Assembly (NCBI GenBank): GCA_023369685.1
Contig: SACZ01000001.1
Location: 186,381 to 250,380, forward strand
Origin: Prolixibacteraceae bacterium JC049
Lineage (GTDB): Bacteria; Bacteroidota; Bacteroidia; Bacteroidales; Prolixibacteraceae
Reading direction: 5' to 3'
DNA: 64,000 bases
Under the pieces are notes generated by a model. That model made no database searches, was not told the origin of the DNA, and saw only the letters and a list, made by a program, of their open reading frames with translations. The position numbers were made by a program, and so were the translations under genes. Positions 18,346-28,329 of this stretch are shown in pieces; position 1 is the first letter of the stretch, and each line of letters begins with the position of its first letter.

Positions 18346-18569
18346 GTTTGATATTTATTGCTCCTCTTTACTATCAAACTGTAATTTTACCACAATGTTA
18401 ACATTGATTATTAACCTTTAGTTGTAAATCAGCAAGTAAGTGTTAAGTGTTTGGTTGATAGTGGTGTTGTAGGGCAGTTGGATTCCCTTTTAAAAGGGCG
18501 AATTGTATATCTAATGTTGGTTGAAGTTTAAATTTGTTAATAAAAAACGCAAAAAACTTATAATTTGCT
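18346..18569 (+). other. intergenic region with two 14-bp palindromes upstream of the ilv promoter
   Basis: This stretch has no gene. It contains two perfect palindromes, CAATGTTAACATTG (18393-18406) and CCCTTTTAAAAGGG (18485-18498). Either could be a regulator-binding site for the ilv-leu operon, but no regulator is identifiable. Nothing else recognisable was found. Confidence 0.5.
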
Positions 18570-18598
18570 TTTGATTCTTGTTTTTCTTTTTACATTTG
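18570..18598 (+). promoter_or_regulatory. candidate promoter of the ilv-leu operon
   Basis: TTTG (18570-18573), 17 bp, then TACATTTG (18591-18598) match TTTG/TAnnTTTG. The predicted start near 18605 lies just before the first leader peptide, as attenuation requires. Confidence 0.6.
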
Positions 18599-18622
18599 CT
18601 CTTGCTATTACGAAAGAAAAAA

Positions 18623-18700
18623 ATGAGGATTGGGTATACATATATCGAAAACATTAACATTATTATTCTCGCAAATGTCCTTCTACTTTGTGACGAATAA
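18623..18700 (+). CDS. ilv leader peptide 1 (Ile/Leu/Val-rich)
   Basis: A 25-codon open frame starting ATG and ending TAA. The peptide is MRIGYTYIENINIIILANVL followed by LLCDE: six Ile, four Leu and one Val, with a run of three Ile codons at 13-15 (18659-18667). It encodes no plausible protein but has the typical make-up of a leader peptide whose translation measures charged tRNA-Ile/Leu/Val. The stop codon touches the antiterminator strand at 18700, so a ribosome finishing translation masks it, while one stalled on the Ile codons leaves it free. Confidence 0.82.
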   Translation: MRIGYTYIENINIIILANVLLLCDE

Positions 18701-18761
18701 GAATGGTGTATCAGTATGAAAAGTTGAAGCCATTCTCCATATAACGAGAATGGTTTTTTTT
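18700..18761 (+). promoter_or_regulatory. transcription attenuator 1 (antiterminator/terminator)
   Basis: Terminator: CCATTCTC (18730-18737) pairs with GAGAATGG (18746-18753), extended by AAG/TTT, with eight T after it. Competing antiterminator: AGAATGG (18700-18706) pairs with CCATTCT (18730-18736). Region 1 of the leader (ATTCT, 18665-18669, within the Ile/Leu codons) can pair with AGAAT (18700-18704). This is the three-way exclusive pairing of classical amino-acid attenuators. The antiterminator strand is a 7-nt copy of the terminator 3' arm. Confidence 0.82.
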
Positions 18762-18801
18762 AAACCAATTCAAAAATTGATTATAAATTAAATTAAGAAA
18801 C

Positions 18802-18864
18802 ATGCATACTTATTCAATTAGCATTATTATTATTCTAGTTGTCATTCTTCTCGAAATAACGTGA
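18802..18864 (+). CDS. ilv leader peptide 2 (Ile/Leu/Val-rich)
   Basis: A 20-codon open frame, MHTYSISIIIILVVILLEIT, then TGA. Seven Ile, three Leu and two Val make up 12 of 20 residues, with four consecutive Ile codons at 8-11 (18823-18834). It lies about 40 nt after the U-tract of attenuator 1 and has its own antiterminator and terminator, so it is a second complete sensor in series. The TGA stop (18862-18864) forms the first three bases of its antiterminator strand, the same layout as in leader 1. Confidence 0.85.
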   Translation: MHTYSISIIIILVVILLEIT

Positions 18865-18929
18865 GGAAGGTATGTGATTATGTATATGTCAAAGAAGCCT
18901 TTCTCACGATAAATGAGAAAGGCTTTTTT
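18862..18929 (+). promoter_or_regulatory. transcription attenuator 2 (antiterminator/terminator)
   Basis: Terminator: AAGCCTTTCTCA (18895-18906) pairs perfectly over 12 bp with TGAGAAAGGCTT (18914-18925), loop of 7, then a T-run. Competing antiterminator: TGAGGAAGG (18862-18870) pairs with CCTTTCTCA (18898-18906) over 9 bp with one G-U. As in attenuator 1, the antiterminator strand is a near-copy of the terminator 3' arm. ilvD starts 26 nt after the T-run. Confidence 0.85.
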
Positions 18930-18954
18930 GTTTTTAGCAGTCAAAAACTGAGAA

Positions 18955-20796
18955 ATGAAAACAAATAGCTTAAGAAGTAATACAACCACTCAAGGCCGTA
19001 AAATGGCTGGAGCCAGAAGCCTTTGGCGTGCCAACGGAATGAAAGAACAACATTTTGGGCAACCCATTATTGCTGTTGTGAATTCATTCACTCAGATGGT
19101 GCCGGGACATACGCATTTGCATGAAATTGGTCAGGAGGTAAAACAAGCCATTGAGGCTCAGGGGTGCTTTGCCGCTGAGTTTAATACCATTGCTATTGAT
19201 GATGGAATTGCAATGGGACACGATGGCATGTTGTATTCATTGCCTTCGCGCGACTTAATTGCTGATAGTGTGGAGTATATGTGTAATGCACACAAAGTAG
19301 ATGGAATGATTTGCATCTCCAATTGCGATAAAATTACTCCTGGAATGCTAATGGCTGCTATGCGATTGAATATTCCTGCCGTTTTTGTTTCAGGAGGTCC
19401 AATGGAAGCAGGAGAAGTAGATGGCAAACAGTACGACTTGGTTGATGCAATGGTAATGGGAGCCGATAATTCAGTTTCTGAAGAGCAATTGAAACGGGTA
19501 GAACAAAATGCATGTCCAACATGTGGATCGTGTTCGGGAATGTTCACTGCCAACTCAATGAACTGTTTGACCGAAGCATTGGGACTAGCATTACCAGGAA
19601 ATGGAACCATTGTTGCTACCCATGCCAATCGAAAAAAATTGTTCGAACAGGCTGCTCAGCAGATTGTAAAGAACACCAAAGACTACTACTTCGAAGGCAA
19701 AGAACAAGTATTACCTCGCAAAATTGCCAACAAACAAGCCTTCTTAAATGCAATGACACTGGATATTGCAATGGGAGGATCTACCAATACCGTATTACAC
19801 CTTTTAGCGATTGCTCATGAAGCAGGTGTCGATTTTACCATGAATGATATCGACTCGCTTTCTCGAAAAGTTCCTGTGCTGTGTAAGGTGGCTCCAAATG
19901 CCGACTACCATATTCAGGATGTAAACCGAGCAGGTGGAATTATGGGAATTTTAGCCGAATTGCAACGCGAAGCGTTGGTCGATGGGGCGGTTAACAGAGT
20001 AGATGCAGAAAGCTTAAGTAGTGTAATTGCTGCCAACGATGTGGTTGGTGACAAAGTAACAGAGACTGCTCAAGCAAGATATTTATCTGCTCCGGGAAGA
20101 AAAGTGAACCTGGTAATGGGATCGCAAAATGCGAATTATCCTGAACTGGACTTAGATAGAAAAGAAGGTTGTATTCGCAGTGTTGAAAATGCATATAGCA
20201 AAGACGGTGGTTTAGCCGTTCTTTTCGGAAATATTGCCCGCAATGGTTGCATTGTAAAAACAGCCGGAGTAGATGAGTCGGTATTGAAATTTAAAGGAAC
20301 AGCTAAAGTATTCCACAGTCAGGAAGAAGCCTGTAATGGAATTTTGGGTGATGCCGTTCAAGCTGGCGATGTGGTAATTATCCGTTACGAAGGGCCAAAA
20401 GGTGGTCCGGGAATGCAAGAGATGTTATACCCTACATCGTATATCAAGTCGATGAAGTTGGACAAAGCTTGTGCATTGGTAACCGATGGTCGCTTCTCGG
20501 GGGGAACTTCAGGATTGTCAATTGGACATGTATCGCCAGAGGCTGCAGCAGGTGGTGAAATTGGTTTGGTACAAAATAACGATGTAATTGAAATCGATAT
20601 TCCAAATCGTTCAATCAATTTGATGATTTCAGATGACGAGATGGAGGCCAGAAGAACTGCCGAATATGAGAAGGGTAAAGCAGCATTTAAACCAATAGGT
20701 AGAAATAGGAAAGTGTCTACAGCACTAAGAGCTTATGCTGCAATGGCAACATCGGCCGACAAAGGAGCAGTGAGACAGTTACCCGAAAAAGAATAA
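18955..20796 (+). CDS. ilvD: dihydroxy-acid dehydratase
   Basis: A 613-residue IlvD/Edd enzyme that dehydrates 2,3-dihydroxy-isovalerate and -methylvalerate to the 2-keto acids of valine and isoleucine. The Fe-S ligand motifs are intact: NCDKITPGM with Cys124 and [24 protein letters not shown] with Cys193. Also present are the [11 protein letters not shown] loop and [21 protein letters not shown] near the C-terminus. Length is normal. It is the first gene of the operon, directly behind the double attenuator, so expression of all downstream genes should depend on antitermination. Confidence 0.98.
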   Translation: MKTNSLRSNTTTQGRKMAGARSLWRANGMKEQHFGQPIIAVVNSFTQMVPGHTHLHEIGQEVKQAIEAQGCFAAEFNTIAIDDGIAMGHDGMLYSLPSRDLIADSVEYMCNAHKVDGMICISNCDKITPGMLMAAMRLNIPAVFVSGGPMEAGEVDGKQYDLVDAMVMGADNSVSEEQLKRVEQNACPTCGSCSGMFTANSMNCLTEALGLALPGNGTIVATHANRKKLFEQAAQQIVKNTKDYYFEGKEQVLPRKIANKQAFLNAMTLDIAMGGSTNTVLHLLAIAHEAGVDFTMNDIDSLSRKVPVLCKVAPNADYHIQDVNRAGGIMGILAELQREALVDGAVNRVDAESLSSVIAANDVVGDKVTETAQARYLSAPGRKVNLVMGSQNANYPELDLDRKEGCIRSVENAYSKDGGLAVLFGNIARNGCIVKTAGVDESVLKFKGTAKVFHSQEEACNGILGDAVQAGDVVIIRYEGPKGGPGMQEMLYPTSYIKSMKLDKACALVTDGRFSGGTSGLSIGHVSPEAAAGGEIGLVQNNDVIEIDIPNRSINLMISDDEMEARRTAEYEKGKAAFKPIGRNRKVSTALRAYAAMATSADKGAVRQLPEKE

Positions 20797-20849
20797 AAGA
20801 AACCTAAATATTCCTGTTAAAGGAAAATCATAATAACTAAAAGAAACAG

Positions 20850-22553
20850 ATGGAACAGACTACCCGAAAAGTTACAGGAGCCGAAGCAGTGATAATGTCG
20901 CTGTTAGAGGAGAAGGTTGATACCATATTTGGGTATCCTGGAGGAGCAATCATGCCAGTGTATGATGCACTTTACGATTATCAAAATCAGGTGAAACATG
21001 TATTAACTCGTCATGAACAGGGCGCTATTCATGCGGCACAAGGATATGCACGAGTCTCAGGTAAAGTAGGAGTCTGTTTTGCTACTTCCGGACCTGGTGC
21101 TACCAATTTAGTAACTGGTTTAACAGACGCTATGATGGACTCTACTCCATTGGTTTGTATTACCGGACAGGTTGGATCACCTCTTTTAGGAACTGATGCT
21201 TTTCAAGAAGCGGATGTAATTGGCTTAACCATGCCAGCAACAAAATGGAATTACCAGGTAACATCGGTAGATGAAATTCCATGGGCTATTGCTCAGGCAT
21301 TCTATATCGCTAGTTCTGGTCGTCCGGGGCCAGTTGTTTTGGATATATCGAAAGATGCTCAGTTCAATGAGATCGATTTTAAATATGAAAAATGCAATAA
21401 GGTACGTAGCTATGTGCCAGAATATAAGGTGAATGATGAGAAGGTTTCGGAAGCAGCTAAACTAATAGATAGTGCGAAGAAGCCTTTATTACTTTTTGGA
21501 CAAGGAGTAATTCTTTCAGGAGCCGAAAAGGAATTGAAACAGTTGGTTGAAAAGACCGGTGTTCCTGCCGCATGGACTTTGTTAGGACTTTCGGCTTTGC
21601 CTACTTCACATCCGCTGAATGTGGGAATGTTAGGAATGCATGGAAACTATGGTCCGAACATTAAAACCAACGAATGCGATGTGTTGATTGCTGTAGGAAT
21701 GCGTTTCGATGATCGTGTTACTGGCGATGTTTCGAATTATGCCAAGCAGGCCAAAGTAATTCATGTGGAAATTGACCCGGCAGAGATTGATAAGATTGTT
21801 CCTGCTGAGGTGGCTTTGTTAGGAGATGCCAAGAAGGTATTGAAGAAGCTGCTTAAAAAGGTAACTCCAAATAGTCACGAAGAGTGGTTGGGAGAGTTTA
21901 AGTCGTGTTATGAAAAAGAGGCCGAAAAGGTGATTGATAAGGATTTGTTCCCAACAAAAGAGAAGCTGACCATGGGTGAAGTGGTACGCAGAGTTGGAGA
22001 ACAAACCAATGGCGATGCTATTTTGGTAACGGATGTTGGTCAGCACCAGATGATTGCTTCCCGATATTTTCAATTGAATAAATCACGAAGCTTGGTAACA
22101 TCAGGCGGTTTGGGAACAATGGGATTTGGATTGCCAGCAGCCTTGGGAGCAAAAGTTGGTCAGCCCGATCGCGATGTAGTTGTTTTCATGGGCGATGGAG
22201 GTTTTCAAATGACCATGCAGGAGTTGGGTTGTATTGCTCAATATAACCTGGGAGTAAAGATGGTAATTCTGAATAATAACTTTCTTGGAATGGTGCGCCA
22301 GTGGCAGCAGTTATTCTTCGATAAGCGCTACTCTTTCACCGAAATGCAGAATCCTGACTTTGTGGCATTGGCTAAATCGTTCGGAATTTCAGCTCAGAAA
22401 GTAAGCGAGAGAGATAATCTGGATAAAGTGGTGCAGGAGATGGTTGAGCACGATGGACCTTACCTTTTAGAGGTAGTAGTGGAAAAAGAGGATAACGTAT
22501 TTCCCATGGTTCCTGCCGGTGCTTCAGTTTCAAATATATTGTTAGAACCTTAA
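20850..22553 (+). CDS. ilvB: acetolactate synthase, large (catalytic) subunit
   Basis: A 567-residue thiamine-diphosphate enzyme that condenses two pyruvates to acetolactate, or pyruvate plus 2-ketobutyrate to acetohydroxybutyrate. The N-terminal TPP PYR domain carries the catalytic Glu in RHEQGAIHAAQGYAR. The central FAD-binding domain follows. The C-terminal PP domain has GDGGFQMTMQELGCIAQYNLGVKMVILNN, with the Mg/TPP GDG-N motif. The short family C-terminus ends VSNILLEP. It lies 53 bp after ilvD, and its A-rich leader (AAAGAAACAG before ATG) resembles those of leuC and the second leuA-like gene. Confidence 0.97.
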   Translation: MEQTTRKVTGAEAVIMSLLEEKVDTIFGYPGGAIMPVYDALYDYQNQVKHVLTRHEQGAIHAAQGYARVSGKVGVCFATSGPGATNLVTGLTDAMMDSTPLVCITGQVGSPLLGTDAFQEADVIGLTMPATKWNYQVTSVDEIPWAIAQAFYIASSGRPGPVVLDISKDAQFNEIDFKYEKCNKVRSYVPEYKVNDEKVSEAAKLIDSAKKPLLLFGQGVILSGAEKELKQLVEKTGVPAAWTLLGLSALPTSHPLNVGMLGMHGNYGPNIKTNECDVLIAVGMRFDDRVTGDVSNYAKQAKVIHVEIDPAEIDKIVPAEVALLGDAKKVLKKLLKKVTPNSHEEWLGEFKSCYEKEAEKVIDKDLFPTKEKLTMGEVVRRVGEQTNGDAILVTDVGQHQMIASRYFQLNKSRSLVTSGGLGTMGFGLPAALGAKVGQPDRDVVVFMGDGGFQMTMQELGCIAQYNLGVKMVILNNNFLGMVRQWQQLFFDKRYSFTEMQNPDFVALAKSFGISAQKVSERDNLDKVVQEMVEHDGPYLLEVVVEKEDNVFPMVPAGASVSNILLEP

Positions 22554-22563
22554 AACCAAAATC

Positions 22564-23142
22564 ATGAGCAAAGAATTTATCATATCAGCATATACCGAAA
22601 ACCATATCGGACTATTGAATAGAATAACGATTGTATTTACTCGAAGAAAGGTAAATATCGAGAGTTTAACAGTTTCCGAATCGGCTATCTCCGGCGTGAG
22701 TAAGTTTACCATTGTGGTGAAAGCAGAAGAAGAAAAAGTGCGAAAGATTGTTCAGCAAATTGAGAAACTGGTTGAGGTACTAAAGGCTTTCTATCATAGC
22801 AATGAAGAGATGATTTATCAGGAAATTGCTTTGTATAAAGTACCAACAGAGGCTTTGACAAAAAGTAATCAGATTGAAACATTGGTGAGAGAGCACAATG
22901 CTAGAATTCTGGAGATTACCAAAGATTATACGGTAATCGAGAAGACTGGTCACAAAGAAGAGACTCAAGCTTTATTCGAAGGATTAAATCAGTTTGGCGT
23001 ATTGCAGTTCATTCGTTCAGGACGAGTGGCCATTACCCGATCGCCAATTGAGAAATTATCTGTTTTCTTAGAAATGCGCGATGCTCAACTGGCAAGCCTG
23101 GAGTCATCGGAAGAAACAGAAGAGCTGGAATACAGCGTGTAA
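22564..23142 (+). CDS. ilvN: acetolactate synthase, small (regulatory) subunit
   Basis: A 192-residue regulatory subunit. The ACT domain at residues 1-75 (ISAYTENHIGLLNRITIVFTRRKVNIESLTVSE) binds valine for feedback inhibition. The C-terminal ALS_ss domain (about 85-165) includes LVREHNARILEITKDYTVIEKTGHKEE and FIRSGRVAITR. The acidic tail ESSEETEELEYSV is longer than in many homologues. It starts 10 bp after the ilvB stop, consistent with translation from the same message and assembly with the catalytic subunit. Confidence 0.97.
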   Translation: MSKEFIISAYTENHIGLLNRITIVFTRRKVNIESLTVSESAISGVSKFTIVVKAEEEKVRKIVQQIEKLVEVLKAFYHSNEEMIYQEIALYKVPTEALTKSNQIETLVREHNARILEITKDYTVIEKTGHKEETQALFEGLNQFGVLQFIRSGRVAITRSPIEKLSVFLEMRDAQLASLESSEETEELEYSV

Positions 23143-23193
23143 ATAAATCGAAAACAATAAAATCAGAATAAAAATTAAAAAAACATAACTATA

Positions 23194-24663
23194 ATGACAA
23201 ACTATTTTAACTCACTGCCATTACGACTTCAATTGGAACAATTGGGAACTTGCGACTTCATGGATGCATCGGAATTTGCCAATGGAGTAGAGAAGTTGAA
23301 AGGTAAAAAAGTGGTAATTGTTGGGTGTGGAGCTCAGGGATTGAATCAGGGATTGAACATGCGCGATTCAGGATTGGATGTTTCTTATGCATTGCGTCAA
23401 GGTGCAATCGACGAAAAGCGTCAATCGTTTCTGAATGCTTCAGAGAATGACTTTGCTGTTGGTACATACGAAGAGATGGTTCCTGCTGCCGACTTGGTAA
23501 TTAACCTTACTCCGGACAAGCAGCACACTAGTGTGATTAATGCAGTTATGCCACTAATGAAGCAAGGTGCAACACTTTCATATTCTCACGGATTCAACAT
23601 TGTTGAAGAAGGAATGCAAGTGCGTAAAGACCTGACTGTTGTTATGGTTGCTCCAAAATCTCCTGGTTCAGAGGTGCGCGAAGAGTACAAACGAGGATTT
23701 GGTGTTCCAACTCTTATTGCTGTTCACCCTGAAAATGATCCAAACGGAGATGGATTGGAAATTGCTAAAGCTTATGCTGCTGCCACAGGAGGGCATCGTG
23801 CCGGAGTACTTCGCTCATCATTTGTTGCTGAGGTAAAATCGGACTTAATGGGTGAGCAAACTATTCTTTGTGGATTGTTGCAAACCGGTTCAATTTTGTC
23901 TTTCGATAAGATGGTTGAAAAAGGAGTGGAGCCTGGTTATGCTTCTAAATTGATTCAGTACGGGTGGGAAGTTATTACCGAAGCACTGAAGCATGGAGGT
24001 ATCACTAACATGATGGATCGTTTGTCGAATCCTGCAAAAATTAAAGCTTTCCAATTATCAGAGGAGTTGAAAGAAATTATGCGTCCTCTTTTCCAGAAGC
24101 ACATGGACGATATCATGTCGGGAGAATTCTCTTCAACCATGATGGAAGATTGGGCCAACGACGATAAAAATCTATTGACATGGCGTGCTGCAACTGCCGA
24201 GACAGCTTTTGAAAAAACTCCGGCAGCTGATGCAGAAATCGCAGAGCAGGAATATTTCGATCATGCTACATTGATGGTTGCTTTCGTTAAGTCGGGAGTT
24301 GAATTAGCATTTGAAACGATGACTGAAGCTGGAATTAAAGAAGAGTCGGCTTACTACGAGTCATTGCACGAAACTCCGCTTATTGCTAACACCATTGCTC
24401 GTAAGAAACTATTCGAAATGAATAGAGTGATTTCTGATACAGCAGAATATGGCTGTTACTTGTTCGATCATGCTTGTAAACCATTGTTAACCGATTTCAT
24501 GAAAAATGTGGATACCGATGTTATCGGAAAATCATTTGCATGTGGTAACGGCGTGGACAACCAGCAATTGATTGAAGTAAATAGCGCAATCCGATCGCAC
24601 GCAGTAGAGGTGGTTGGAACGCGTTTGAGAAGCGCCATGACGGCGATGAAACGTATTGTTTAA
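23194..24663 (+). CDS. ilvC: ketol-acid reductoisomerase, class II (long form)
   Basis: A 489-residue enzyme that isomerises and reduces acetolactate or acetohydroxybutyrate using NADPH and Mg. The nucleotide fold has [24 protein letters not shown], and the following loop ([13 protein letters not shown]) carries Arg/Lys residues typical of NADPH preference. The knotted C-terminal domain is duplicated, which makes the protein about 150 residues longer than class I enzymes and places it with the E. coli-type long form. Metal ligands lie in [12 protein letters not shown]. The start matches the conserved [16 protein letters not shown] opening. Confidence 0.98.
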   Translation: MTNYFNSLPLRLQLEQLGTCDFMDASEFANGVEKLKGKKVVIVGCGAQGLNQGLNMRDSGLDVSYALRQGAIDEKRQSFLNASENDFAVGTYEEMVPAADLVINLTPDKQHTSVINAVMPLMKQGATLSYSHGFNIVEEGMQVRKDLTVVMVAPKSPGSEVREEYKRGFGVPTLIAVHPENDPNGDGLEIAKAYAAATGGHRAGVLRSSFVAEVKSDLMGEQTILCGLLQTGSILSFDKMVEKGVEPGYASKLIQYGWEVITEALKHGGITNMMDRLSNPAKIKAFQLSEELKEIMRPLFQKHMDDIMSGEFSSTMMEDWANDDKNLLTWRAATAETAFEKTPAADAEIAEQEYFDHATLMVAFVKSGVELAFETMTEAGIKEESAYYESLHETPLIANTIARKKLFEMNRVISDTAEYGCYLFDHACKPLLTDFMKNVDTDVIGKSFACGNGVDNQQLIEVNSAIRSHAVEVVGTRLRSAMTAMKRIV

Positions 24664-24674
24664 CTTATGAATAG

Positions 24675-24702
24675 TACCTTCTGGAACTACAGCCAGAAGG
24701 TA
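24675..24702 (+). other. intercistronic hairpin between ilvC and leuA
   Basis: TACCTTCTGG (24675-24684) and CCAGAAGGTA (24693-24702) form a perfect 10-bp stem with an 8-nt loop. The following TTATCT is a poor U-tract, so partial termination or RNA processing is more likely than full termination. Confidence 0.6.
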
Positions 24703-24723
24703 TTATCTACTAAACATTAAAAA

Positions 24724-26232
24724 ATGGGCGATAGACTATATATTTTCGATACAACATTGCGCGATGGGGAACAGGTCCCGGGATGCCAATTAAATACAGT
24801 AGAAAAGATTGAAGTAGCCAAGGCTTTGGAAAAGTTGGGAGTGGATGTCATTGAAGCAGGATTCCCAGTATCTAGTCCGGGCGATTTTAAATCGGTGGTA
24901 GAGATCTCTAAATCGGTAACGTGGCCATCAATATGTGCGTTGACACGTGCTGTTGAGAAAGATATCGATGTGGCGGCGCAGGCACTACAGTATGCCAAAC
25001 GAAAGAGAATCCACACCGGAATTGGAACTTCGTTTTACCATATTCACCACAAATTAAATTCTAATCCCGATGAGATTTTAGAGCGTGCTGTGGCAGCTGT
25101 AAAGTATGCTAAGAAGTACGTTGAGGATGTAGAATTTTATGCCGAAGATGCCGGACGTAGCGATAACGAGTACTTGGCTCGCGTGGTAGAAGCAGTTATT
25201 AAAGCTGGTGCTACAGTGGTGAATATTCCTGATACAACAGGATACTGTTTGCCTGATATGTTTGGTGAGAAAATTAAATACTTGTGCGATAATGTTTCCA
25301 ATATCGACAAGGCGATAATTGCTACGCACTGTCACAACGATTTGGGAATGGCAACTGCCAATACCATTGCAGGAGTATTGAATGGAGCTCGTCAGGTTGA
25401 GGTTACCATTAATGGTATTGGCGAACGTGCCGGAAACACTTCATTGGAAGAAGTAGTGATGGCTTTCAAGAGTCATAAAGACCGGAATATCGAAACCAAT
25501 ATCAATACCAAACGCATTTATGGCATAAGCCGAATGATTTCCAGCTTAATGAATATGCCTGTTCAACCTAATAAGGCTATTGTAGGACGAAATGCATTTG
25601 CCCACTCATCAGGAATTCACCAGGATGGAGTGTTGAAAAATCGCGAAAACTACGAGATCATCGATCCGGCTGATGTGGGAATTAACGAATCTTCCATTAT
25701 GCTTACAGCCCGAAGTGGACGTGCAGCATTGAAGCACCGCTTAGAGTTGTTGGGCTTTAAATTGGAGAAAGAGAAGTTGGATACCGTTTATGAAGAATTC
25801 TTGAAGCTAGCCGACAAGAAGAAAGATATTAAAGAAGACGATTTGTTGTTGTTGGTAGGCGATGCCCGTAAAGAAGAACGCCGAATCAAGTTAGATTTCC
25901 TGCAAGTTGTCTCCGGTAAGAATATGGTGCCAATGGCAACTGTTCGCTTGGATATTGCCGGAGAAATATTTTCAGCAACAGAATCAGGCAATGGCCCGGT
26001 TGACGCAGCAATCAATGCAGTCAGAAATATTATACATCGAAAAGTCACAGTTGAAGAGTTTTTAATTCAGACTATTACACGCGGAAGCGATGATATTGGA
26101 AAGGTGCACATGCAAGTTGAGCATAACGAACAAACCTATCATGGGTTTGGTGCCAATACCGATATCATGACAGCATCAACAGAAGCATTTATCGATGCTA
26201 TAAATAAAATGACTCCGGCTACAGCCAACTAG
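24724..26232 (+). CDS. leuA: 2-isopropylmalate synthase
   Basis: A 502-residue enzyme that condenses 2-ketoisovalerate with acetyl-CoA, the first committed step to leucine. The DRE-TIM metallolyase barrel has [13 protein letters not shown] (catalytic Arg and metal-binding Asp), the [12 protein letters not shown] metal site and [16 protein letters not shown]. Linker subdomains contain [13 protein letters not shown], and the C-terminal regulatory domain (about 390-500) binds leucine. It follows ilvC by 60 bp across a hairpin, so ilv and leu genes appear to be one operon. A second, divergent paralogue lies at 28330-29847. Confidence 0.97.
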   Translation: MGDRLYIFDTTLRDGEQVPGCQLNTVEKIEVAKALEKLGVDVIEAGFPVSSPGDFKSVVEISKSVTWPSICALTRAVEKDIDVAAQALQYAKRKRIHTGIGTSFYHIHHKLNSNPDEILERAVAAVKYAKKYVEDVEFYAEDAGRSDNEYLARVVEAVIKAGATVVNIPDTTGYCLPDMFGEKIKYLCDNVSNIDKAIIATHCHNDLGMATANTIAGVLNGARQVEVTINGIGERAGNTSLEEVVMAFKSHKDRNIETNINTKRIYGISRMISSLMNMPVQPNKAIVGRNAFAHSSGIHQDGVLKNRENYEIIDPADVGINESSIMLTARSGRAALKHRLELLGFKLEKEKLDTVYEEFLKLADKKKDIKEDDLLLLVGDARKEERRIKLDFLQVVSGKNMVPMATVRLDIAGEIFSATESGNGPVDAAINAVRNIIHRKVTVEEFLIQTITRGSDDIGKVHMQVEHNEQTYHGFGANTDIMTASTEAFIDAINKMTPATAN

Positions 26233-26271
26233 TGCTATTGCACGAATATTTATAGATGAAAAAATAGACAG

Positions 26272-27669
26272 ATGAAGAAGACATTATTTGATAAAGTTTG
26301 GGATGCACACGTAGTAGAGCAAGTAGACGGTGGCCCAAATGCACTATATATCGATCGCCATTTTATTCACGAAGTAACCAGTCCGGTTGCTTTCGGAGGA
26401 TTGGAGAAGCGTGGCTTGAAAGTTTTCCGACCAGAGAAAACGACGGCTACTCCCGATCACAATATTCCTACAATAAATCAGCATTTGCCAATTGCCGATC
26501 AGCTTTCACAAAATCAGGTGGACACATTGACTGCCAACTGTGAGAAGCACGGAATCAACCTATACGGATTGAATCACAAATGGAATGGTATTGTTCACGT
26601 TATTGGGCCAGAGTTGGGATTGACCACTCCGGGAATGACCATTGTTTGTGGCGATAGTCATACATCTACTCACGGAGCTTTCGGTGCCATTGCATTTGGT
26701 ATTGGAACGAGCGAGGTGGAGATGGTTTTGGCCAGCCAATGTATTTTGCAGCCGAAGCCTAAGAAAATGCTTATCACTGTAAATGGCGATTTGAAACCAG
26801 GTGTAACATCAAAAGATATTGTTCTTTATATCATCTCGAAAATTTCTACCAGTGGTGGAACAGGTCACTTCATTGAATTTGCAGGCGATACTATCGAGAA
26901 GCTTTCAATGGAAGCTCGAATGACCATTTGTAATATGAGTATTGAATGTGGGGCACGCGGTGGAATGATTGCACCCGACGAAACCACTTTCGAATATGTA
27001 AAAGATCGCGAATTCTCTCCTCAAGGAGAAGAGTGGGATAAAGCGGTAGCTTATTGGAAAACATTGAAAACTGATGAAGGTGCTGTTTTCGATACAGAAT
27101 ACCACTACGATGCTGCTGATATTGAGCCAATGATTACCTATGGAACCAATCCGGGAATGGGAATGAAAGTGACAGAGACCGTTCCAACAGGAGAGGAACT
27201 AAAAGGAAACGATAAAGTGTCATTCGACAAGTCGTTAGATTATATGGGACTGGAAGGCGGAAAAGCCATTGAAGGAAAAGCCATCGATTACGTTTTTGTA
27301 GGAAGTTGTACCAATGGTCGAATTGAAGACTTACGCAGCTTCGCACAATTTGTAAAAGGAAAGAAGAAAGCGGAAGATGTGGTAGCATGGATTGTGCCTG
27401 GATCGAAACAGGTAGAGAAGCAGGCCATTGAAGAAGGTTTGGTAACTATTTTAGAAGAAGCCGGATTTGTAATGCGTCAGCCAGGATGTTCGGCTTGTTT
27501 GGCAATGAACGATGATAAAGTTCCTGCCGGGAAATATGCCGTTTCTACTTCAAACCGAAATTTCGAAGGTCGTCAGGGACCGGGAGCAAGAACTATGTTA
27601 GCAAGTCCACTGGTTGCGGCTGCAGCTGCAATTACAGGTAAAATTACCGATCCAAGAGACTTGTTGTAA
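26272..27669 (+). CDS. leuC: 3-isopropylmalate dehydratase, large subunit
   Basis: A 465-residue aconitase-family subunit that isomerises 2- to 3-isopropylmalate with LeuD. Fe-S cluster cysteines are present in [13 protein letters not shown] and [14 protein letters not shown]. The [24 protein letters not shown] block and the closing [32 protein letters not shown] segment are also present. Length is normal. It starts 39 bp after leuA with the same A-rich leader type as ilvB. Confidence 0.98.
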   Translation: MKKTLFDKVWDAHVVEQVDGGPNALYIDRHFIHEVTSPVAFGGLEKRGLKVFRPEKTTATPDHNIPTINQHLPIADQLSQNQVDTLTANCEKHGINLYGLNHKWNGIVHVIGPELGLTTPGMTIVCGDSHTSTHGAFGAIAFGIGTSEVEMVLASQCILQPKPKKMLITVNGDLKPGVTSKDIVLYIISKISTSGGTGHFIEFAGDTIEKLSMEARMTICNMSIECGARGGMIAPDETTFEYVKDREFSPQGEEWDKAVAYWKTLKTDEGAVFDTEYHYDAADIEPMITYGTNPGMGMKVTETVPTGEELKGNDKVSFDKSLDYMGLEGGKAIEGKAIDYVFVGSCTNGRIEDLRSFAQFVKGKKKAEDVVAWIVPGSKQVEKQAIEEGLVTILEEAGFVMRQPGCSACLAMNDDKVPAGKYAVSTSNRNFEGRQGPGARTMLASPLVAAAAAITGKITDPRDLL

Positions 27670-27702
27670 TCGACTTATTTATTAACTGATAAGATTTTAA
27701 AG

Positions 27703-28290
27703 ATGCCAATCGATAAATTTAAAAAGATACAGACTCCTGCGGTGCCTCTTCCAATTGAAAATGTAGATACCGATCAGATAATTCCAGCTCGATTTTTAAA
27801 GGCTGTAGAACGCAAAGGTTTTGGCGATAACCTGTTTCGCGACTGGCGATACAACAAAAAAGATGAGCCAATTGTCGACTTTGTTCTGAACCAATCAAAG
27901 TTCTCGGGACAAATATTAGTTGGAGGAAAAAACTTTGGTAGCGGATCTAGTCGTGAGCATGCTGCTTGGTCCATTTACGATTATGGATTCAGAGTAGTGG
28001 TGTCGAGCTTCTTTGCCGATATTTTTAAAGGAAATGCATTGAACAATGGATTGTTGCCAGTGCAGGTTTCGGAAGAATTTTTGGAAGAGGTTTTTGCTCA
28101 AATTGAAAAAGATCCAACCTCGACATTCTCTGTTGATTTAGTGGAGCAAACTTTTGTGATCGATGCAACAGGAAGTAGTTTTTCTTTCGAAATAAACTCA
28201 TACAAAAAGCAGTGTTTGCTGAATGGGTACGATGATATCGACTTCTTGGTAAGCAGACATGAGAAGATTGCTGCTTACGAGGAGCAATAG
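27703..28290 (+). CDS. leuD: 3-isopropylmalate dehydratase, small subunit
   Basis: A 195-residue swivelling subunit of isopropylmalate isomerase. [14 protein letters not shown] at residues 20-33 and [22 protein letters not shown] (about 76-97) are the substrate-recognition segments. It has the long, bacterial LeuD form. It lies 33 bp after leuC. If the neighbouring LeuA paralogue is a citramalate synthase, LeuCD would also handle citramalate. Confidence 0.97.
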   Translation: MPIDKFKKIQTPAVPLPIENVDTDQIIPARFLKAVERKGFGDNLFRDWRYNKKDEPIVDFVLNQSKFSGQILVGGKNFGSGSSREHAAWSIYDYGFRVVVSSFFADIFKGNALNNGLLPVQVSEEFLEEVFAQIEKDPTSTFSVDLVEQTFVIDATGSSFSFEINSYKKQCLLNGYDDIDFLVSRHEKIAAYEEQ

Positions 28291-28329
28291 ACAAAAAATA
28301 AAAGAGCCGGAACAAGAAAAATAGAACAG

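Noticed and set aside
19158-19628. 156-residue minus-strand ORF inside ilvD
   Set aside because: It lies wholly in the antisense of a confident gene, with no signal or recognisable domain; a codon-bias shadow.
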